Under the pieces are notes generated by a model. The model had not been told where the DNA came from. It was given only the letters and a program-made list of their open reading frames with translations, and did not search any database. From contig JAFCGF010000037.1 of assembly GCA_017608295.1 (NCBI GenBank), positions 1-35,306 of the forward strand: a DNA stretch of 35,306 bases, in the 5' to 3' direction. A program made the position numbers and the translations under genes. Numbering within the stretch: the stretch's first letter is position 1; every line of letters starts with the position of its first letter. This DNA is from Candidatus Woesearchaeota archaeon (GTDB lineage: Archaea > Nanoarchaeota > Nanoarchaeia > Woesearchaeales > JAGVZT01). This document shows positions 33,809 through 35,306 of the stretch, in pieces.

Positions 33809-33996
33809 TGCAAACTCCGGACCGATTGAGCACTGCGTTCCGGACTAAACTGAGCATATGTTTCCGGAAATGGTTGAGCACCCCATACCGGAATGTAACC
33901 ACTTCAATGTCTTGACAATATGAACATACAATTTTATTACAAATAGACTGCTCAACCCTGACCGGACAAGGGTGCTCAACATTACCGGAATTTACA
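33809..33996 (+). mobile_element. IS21-like miniature element, copy 2 (188 bp)
   Basis: Same length, orientation and ~95 percent sequence as 13848-14035, with ends TGCAAACTCCGG and CCGGAATTTACA. The substitutions cluster in the short central spacer (CAATGTCTTGACAATATGAA against CAATGTATGGGCAATATGAA). It interrupts a Tat-signal gene. No target duplication was seen at the borders (TTAAT left, GATAG right). Confidence 0.75.
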
Positions 33997-34184
33997 GATA
34001 GGTTAAGATAGGGGTATCTAACAGTATCAAATTATGGGTAAGGTCCCTGATACGTATCCCTGTTTTATGAACGATCTATTTGAAGTTAATACTTTGATTT
34101 TATGAAAGTATCCTTTAATTTTAGACTATTAACTGGCCAAGTTTTGCTGAAGGCAAACATTCCAGTAAAAATCAGTAATATTAA

Positions 34185-35050
34185 ATGACTATTCAATCCA
34201 TTTCGGAACAAATTACAGCAACCGGCAACGATATAAAATATATAGACCTTGCAAAAATTATTCAAGAGGGCACCTCGAGAAGATTAAAGAAACTGCCTCA
34301 CTTTGCTGTAAGGCTTTTTGCGAAAATTATAAAGCAGGACGAAATAAACTACATTCTTAACAAGTATACGGAGTATACAGGGGCTGAATTTCTTCCTAAA
34401 ATTATCGAAGAGTTTAACCTGAAACTTGAAATTGAAGGAAAGGAGAATCTTCCTGAAAATGGAAAGTGCTTTTTTGTGGCTAACCATCCTTTCGGCATCA
34501 TTGACGGATTGATTCTGACACTTACTGTGTCGCAAAAATACGGTACACTTAAAGCAATAGCCAACGACTCCTTTATGTTCGTCCCACAGTTAAGACCGTT
34601 TATTGCGGCCGAAAATCATCCAAAGAGTATCTGAACGCAATTGATGAAACCTATAAAAGCAATGAACCTATTACACACTTCCCTGCCGGATTAGTATCCA
34701 GGTTAGTGAAGGGCAAAGCAAGGGATCTGCCCTGGAAAAAAAGTTTTATTGCGAAAGCACTTTCCAACAAAAGAGATATAATTCCTTTCCATTTTCATGG
34801 AAGGAATTCCAAGCTCTTTTATGCGATATTTCTTTTCAGGAAGTTGTTTGGTATAGAGACGGTTATTGAACTAATACTGCTGCCACATGAGATGTTTAAA
34901 AAAAGAAATAAAACTATCAGAGTAACGATTGGCAAACCCATTTCCCATAAAATGTTTGACAAATCGATCTCGAATAAGGAATGGGGCCAAAAGGTTCGTT
35001 CTCATGTTTATGCTCTGGGAACCAATAAATCAGAAAATCTATTAAATTAA
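34185..35050 (+). pseudogene. Frameshifted acyltransferase (lysophospholipid acyltransferase family)
   Basis: The first frame (34185-34634) encodes a ~90-residue N-terminal region and then the acyltransferase core KCFFVANHPFGIIDGLIL, with the H(x4)D catalytic motif in NHPFGIID, and DSFMFVPQLRPF. It then loses frame after IAA near 34607. The family continues in another frame as KEYLNAIDETYKSNEPITHF, PAGLVSR (the glycerol-phosphate-binding motif) and so on to 35050. The shift equals one missing base, or a 3n+1 deletion; several residues expected after PFIAAV also seem absent, favouring a real small deletion. Intact relatives acylate lysophospholipids or related lipids at the inner membrane. Seven nt separate it from the next gene, so it was part of an operon. 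Confidence 0.75.
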
Positions 35051-35057
35051 TACTTCG

Positions 35058-35306
35058 ATGAAGTCCAATTTTCGAGAAAAAATGTTCAGATTATGGTATT
35101 GGTATGTGAACAGGGTTGATAAAAATGCTGAAATTCTTTTCATGAATTTTGGATTTAGTGATCCTGATCATGATATACCTCTGGATAAAGGGAATGAGCC
35201 CAACCGGTATTCCATCCAGTTATATCATCACCTGGCAATAGAAGCAGAAATTGAAAACAAGAATATTGTGGAAATCGGTTGCGGCAGAGGCGGTGGATTG
35301 TCTTAT
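35058..35306 (+). CDS. Class I SAM-dependent methyltransferase (3' end beyond window)
   Basis: The visible 83 residues start MKSNFREKMFRLWYWYVNRV, contain LFMNFGFSD and PNRYSIQLYHHLA, and reach the SAM-binding motif VEIGCGRGGGLSY at the window edge. The N-terminal pattern and the GCGRGGG motif resemble the methyltransferases annotated as phthiotriolone/phenolphthiodiolone or polyketide-lipid type, but that label is only by resemblance. It follows the acyltransferase by 7 nt, suggesting a lipid- or secondary-metabolite-related operon. Confidence 0.8.
   Translation, partial: MKSNFREKMFRLWYWYVNRVDKNAEILFMNFGFSDPDHDIPLDKGNEPNRYSIQLYHHLAIEAEIENKNIVEIGCGRGGGLSY

Overview
The window looks like a chromosome segment of an AT-rich Bacteroidota organism, probably an anaerobe or facultative anaerobe (inference). 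Lineage markers are a type IX secretion C-terminal domain, a FISUMP-domain protein, DUF1080 and Tat-signal Gfo/Idh proteins, a Bacteroidetes-type tyrosine recombinase, a partial serine-palmitoyltransferase-like gene and PKD/kelch lipoproteins. A 1612-residue acyl-CoA-dehydratase-activase-type iron-sulfur protein points to anaerobic life.

Layout. 1-234: 5' end of a leftward alpha-oxoamine synthase. 968-3442: secreted amidohydrolase with a T9SS tail. 3443-4562: a kilobase without genes, packed with repeats including a 295-bp element with 41-bp terminal inverted repeats. 4608-5597: floA (leftward). 6037-10875: giant two-ATPase activase. 11225-13558: small HTH protein and a FISUMP surface protein. 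13848-14035: an IS21-like miniature element. 14486-15685: PKD/kelch lipoprotein. 15.7-18.3 kb: decayed gene fragments (DUF4357, DUF4160), an unknown leftward gene and dispersed repeats. 18.1-24.6 kb: an island-like stretch in which a transglutaminase-like lipoprotein, a frameshifted TolB/TPR protein and a secreted alpha/beta hydrolase sit between three copies of a ~95-nt repeat and three tRNA 3'-end fragments, followed by a tyrosine recombinase and a tandem pair of other tRNA-like 3' ends with terminators. 24.9-31.9 kb: nitroreductase, a double DUF1080 protein, a Tat-exported Gfo/Idh oxidoreductase, an SDR remnant and a TRAP transporter (DctP-DctQ-DctM); apart from the nitroreductase these suggest sugar or sugar-acid use. 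32.2-35.3 kb: a methyltransferase followed by an attC-like hairpin, a Tat-signal gene cut by the second IS21-like miniature element, a frameshifted acyltransferase and the start of another methyltransferase.

The striking property is the density of non-coding mobile or recombination-type sequence and of broken genes: six decayed or frameshifted reading frames, at least six different dispersed repeat types, two integron-attC-like hairpins placed at gene ends (plus a weaker third), and tRNA-derived att-like fragments. No transposase is present, and the only recombinase is the one at 22.8-24.1 kb. All family assignments were made by reading the translations; no database search was run.
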